Shown: positions 62,926 through 64,000 of the stretch, in pieces
How the letters are laid out: each line of letters opens with the position of its first letter
Numbering within the stretch: the first letter of the stretch is position 1
Position numbers and translations under genes: made by a program
NCBI GenBank assembly: GCA_016787755.1
Contig: JAEUUA010000005.1
Span: 186,001 to 250,000, forward strand
Origin: Cyclobacteriaceae bacterium
GTDB taxonomy: Bacteria > Bacteroidota > Bacteroidia > Cytophagales > Cyclobacteriaceae
Reading direction: 5' to 3'
DNA: 64,000 nucleotides
Notes under the pieces: generated by a model
What the model was told of the DNA's origin: nothing
What the model saw: the letters and a program-made list of their open reading frames with translations, nothing else
Database searches by the model: none

Positions 62926-64000
62926 ATGGATGAGTTAACTAAGGTACGTAAGGAACTGGCACTTCAAAAGAAGGAAAAGTCAAAATTGAAAGCTGAGTTG
63001 GTCTTGGCTCGTAAAAATTTAGCCATTCAAAAAAAAGTGATTGGAAAAAAAGTCGCTGAATTACGTCTTGCCAACAAGGAAATTGTATTTCAAGCAGGAG
63101 AGAAAAAAAAGCCAACCGCAGCGCTGATCATCGCCAACAAAAAGCTTGCTTCTCAAAATTCAGTGAAGGAAAAACGCGCAGCCGAGTTAGTTATCGCTAA
63201 CAAAGAACTCGGGTTTCAAACCAAAGAGAAAGGAAAAAGGGCAGCAGAATTAATCATTGCCAATAAAGAACTCGCTTTTCAAAATGAAGTGAAAGAAAAA
63301 CGGGCAATAGAATTAATCATTGCCAACAAAGAACTTGCCTTTCAAAACCAAGAGAAAGAAAAACGTGCAGCGGAGTTGTTCATTGCCAACAAAGAACTTG
63401 TATTTCAAACCGGAGAGAAAGAAAAACGTGCGGCTGAATTGGTCATTGCAGGCATAGAACTGAATTTTCAAAATAAGGAAAAGGAGAAGCGGGAAATTGC
63501 AAACAAGGAGCTTGGGGAGCTCAGCCACTCACTGAAATTAGCGTCCCAATACTCACGAAGTTTGCTGGAAGCAAGTTTAGATTTATTTGTTACCATTAGG
63601 GCTAATGGTAAAATTACTGATGTGAATGAAGCCACCATTAAAGTTACAGGTATCACAAGAGAAAAATTAATAGGTACCAATTTCTCCAATTATTTCACCG
63701 AGCCGGCAAAGGCGGAAGAGGGTTATCGGCAGGTTTTTGAACAGGGATTTGTCTCTAACTACCCCTTAACGATCAAACATAAAAGTGGAAAATTAACGGA
63801 TGTACTTTACAATGCATCAGTATATAAAGATGACAATGATCGGGTACTTGGTGTATTTGCTGCGGCCCGCGATATAACAATCCAAAAAAGAATTGAAAAA
63901 GAGTTGATGGATGCTAAAGTGTTTGCCGAATCTGCTGCTAGCATTGCTGAGGAAGCACAGCTCAAAGCCGAAAATGCCATGCGTACTGCGGAAGATGCTG
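62926..64000 (+). CDS. PAS-domain sensor protein with coiled-coil repeats (partial)
   Basis: The frame is open to the window end, so the gene continues. After 22 residues, eight 21-residue repeats of the type AELIIANKELAFQNEVKEKR form a long coiled coil (three heptads each, residues about 23-190). A PAS domain follows (residues about 200-320: SLDLFVTIRANGKITDVNEA, VLGVFAAARDITIQKRIEKE), then more helix. Large hybrid histidine kinases of Bacteroidota have this build; a kinase or receiver domain is expected beyond the window. Confidence 0.8.
   Translation, partial: MDELTKVRKELALQKKEKSKLKAELVLARKNLAIQKKVIGKKVAELRLANKEIVFQAGEKKKPTAALIIANKKLASQNSVKEKRAAELVIANKELGFQTKEKGKRAAELIIANKELAFQNEVKEKRAIELIIANKELAFQNQEKEKRAAELFIANKELVFQTGEKEKRAAELVIAGIELNFQNKEKEKREIANKELGELSHSLKLASQYSRSLLEASLDLFVTIRANGKITDVNEATIKVTGITREKLIGTNFSNYFTEPAKAEEGYRQVFEQGFVSNYPLTIKHKSGKLTDVLYNASVYKDDNDRVLGVFAAARDITIQKRIEKELMDAKVFAESAASIAEEAQLKAENAMRTAEDA
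62992..63495 (+). repeat. Eight tandem 63-bp coding repeats
   Basis: Each 63-base unit codes for a 21-residue block with core (A)NKEL(A)FQ(N) and EKEKRAAEL. Middle units are most alike and the first and last are diverged, as expected for expansion by slippage or recombination. Confidence 0.85.

Noticed and set aside
62992..63495. CRISPR-like array suggested by the regular 63-bp period
   Set aside because: The repeats are contiguous coding units without spacers and keep one reading frame.

Overview
The window is a chromosomal segment of a member of the Bacteroidota, most likely order Cytophagales. The evidence is indirect but consistent: many lipoproteins with short lipoboxes, PorT-type beta-barrels, Gfo/Idh/MocA enzymes with RR-type Tat leaders, DUF3494 and Big_5 surface proteins, a promoter with the Bacteroidota TAnnTTTG -7 element, and weak ribosome binding sites. 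The code is standard and the DNA moderately AT-rich.

Layout. 1-8461: end of a VCBS/FG-GAP protein, an SSP411-type thioredoxin-domain protein, a cytochrome c/sorbosone-dehydrogenase lipoprotein and a giant AsmA-like protein. 8462-9509: decayed DNA (a glycoside hydrolase tail) and a PHO-like box. 9510-15054: phosphate block, with an OprP-type porin and, on the minus strand, pstS-pstC-pstA-pstB-phoU behind a clear PhoB/PhoP-type box. 15162-16436: an Nramp-fold transporter without canonical metal-binding motifs. 16559-16902: a broken kdgK. 16986-32104: a large carbohydrate block with five Gfo/Idh/MocA oxidoreductases (three with Tat leaders, one a lipoprotein), a Tat-exported TIM-barrel isomerase/epimerase, a double DUF1080 protein, a DUF6807 protein, a ThuA-like protein, uxaC, an SDR mannonate oxidoreductase and a sulfatase. 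It has no classical glycosidase and no SusC/SusD, which fits oxidative cleavage of glycosides through 3-keto intermediates plus a partial glucuronate pathway.

32142-32709: tRNA-Arg(CCG) with a GIY-YIG gene abutting its 3' end, a truncated tandem copy and copies of the tRNA 3' end. 33116-38773: a tiny histone-H1-like protein, a three-gene operon with a possible Sm-like protein, a GAF histidine kinase, YceI, a PRC-barrel pseudogene and a short AraC regulator. 39317-41419: a ROK kinase plus sugar permease pair.

41457-64000: an envelope/stress region with an AsmA-like protein, an OmpA-family barrel, two Big_5+DUF3494 lipoproteins, small membrane proteins (Holin-X-like, lmo0937 type and others), a POTRA/barrel-like outer membrane protein, mlaE-mlaF-mlaD, a YihY/BrkB protein, an M48 protease, a second copy of the AraC regulator and the start of a PAS sensor protein with eight 21-residue coiled-coil repeats. 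Several genes here are decayed (AI-2E permease, PRC-barrel, a small membrane protein, a lipoprotein with one in-frame stop), so the region looks like a stress-gene island under relaxed selection.
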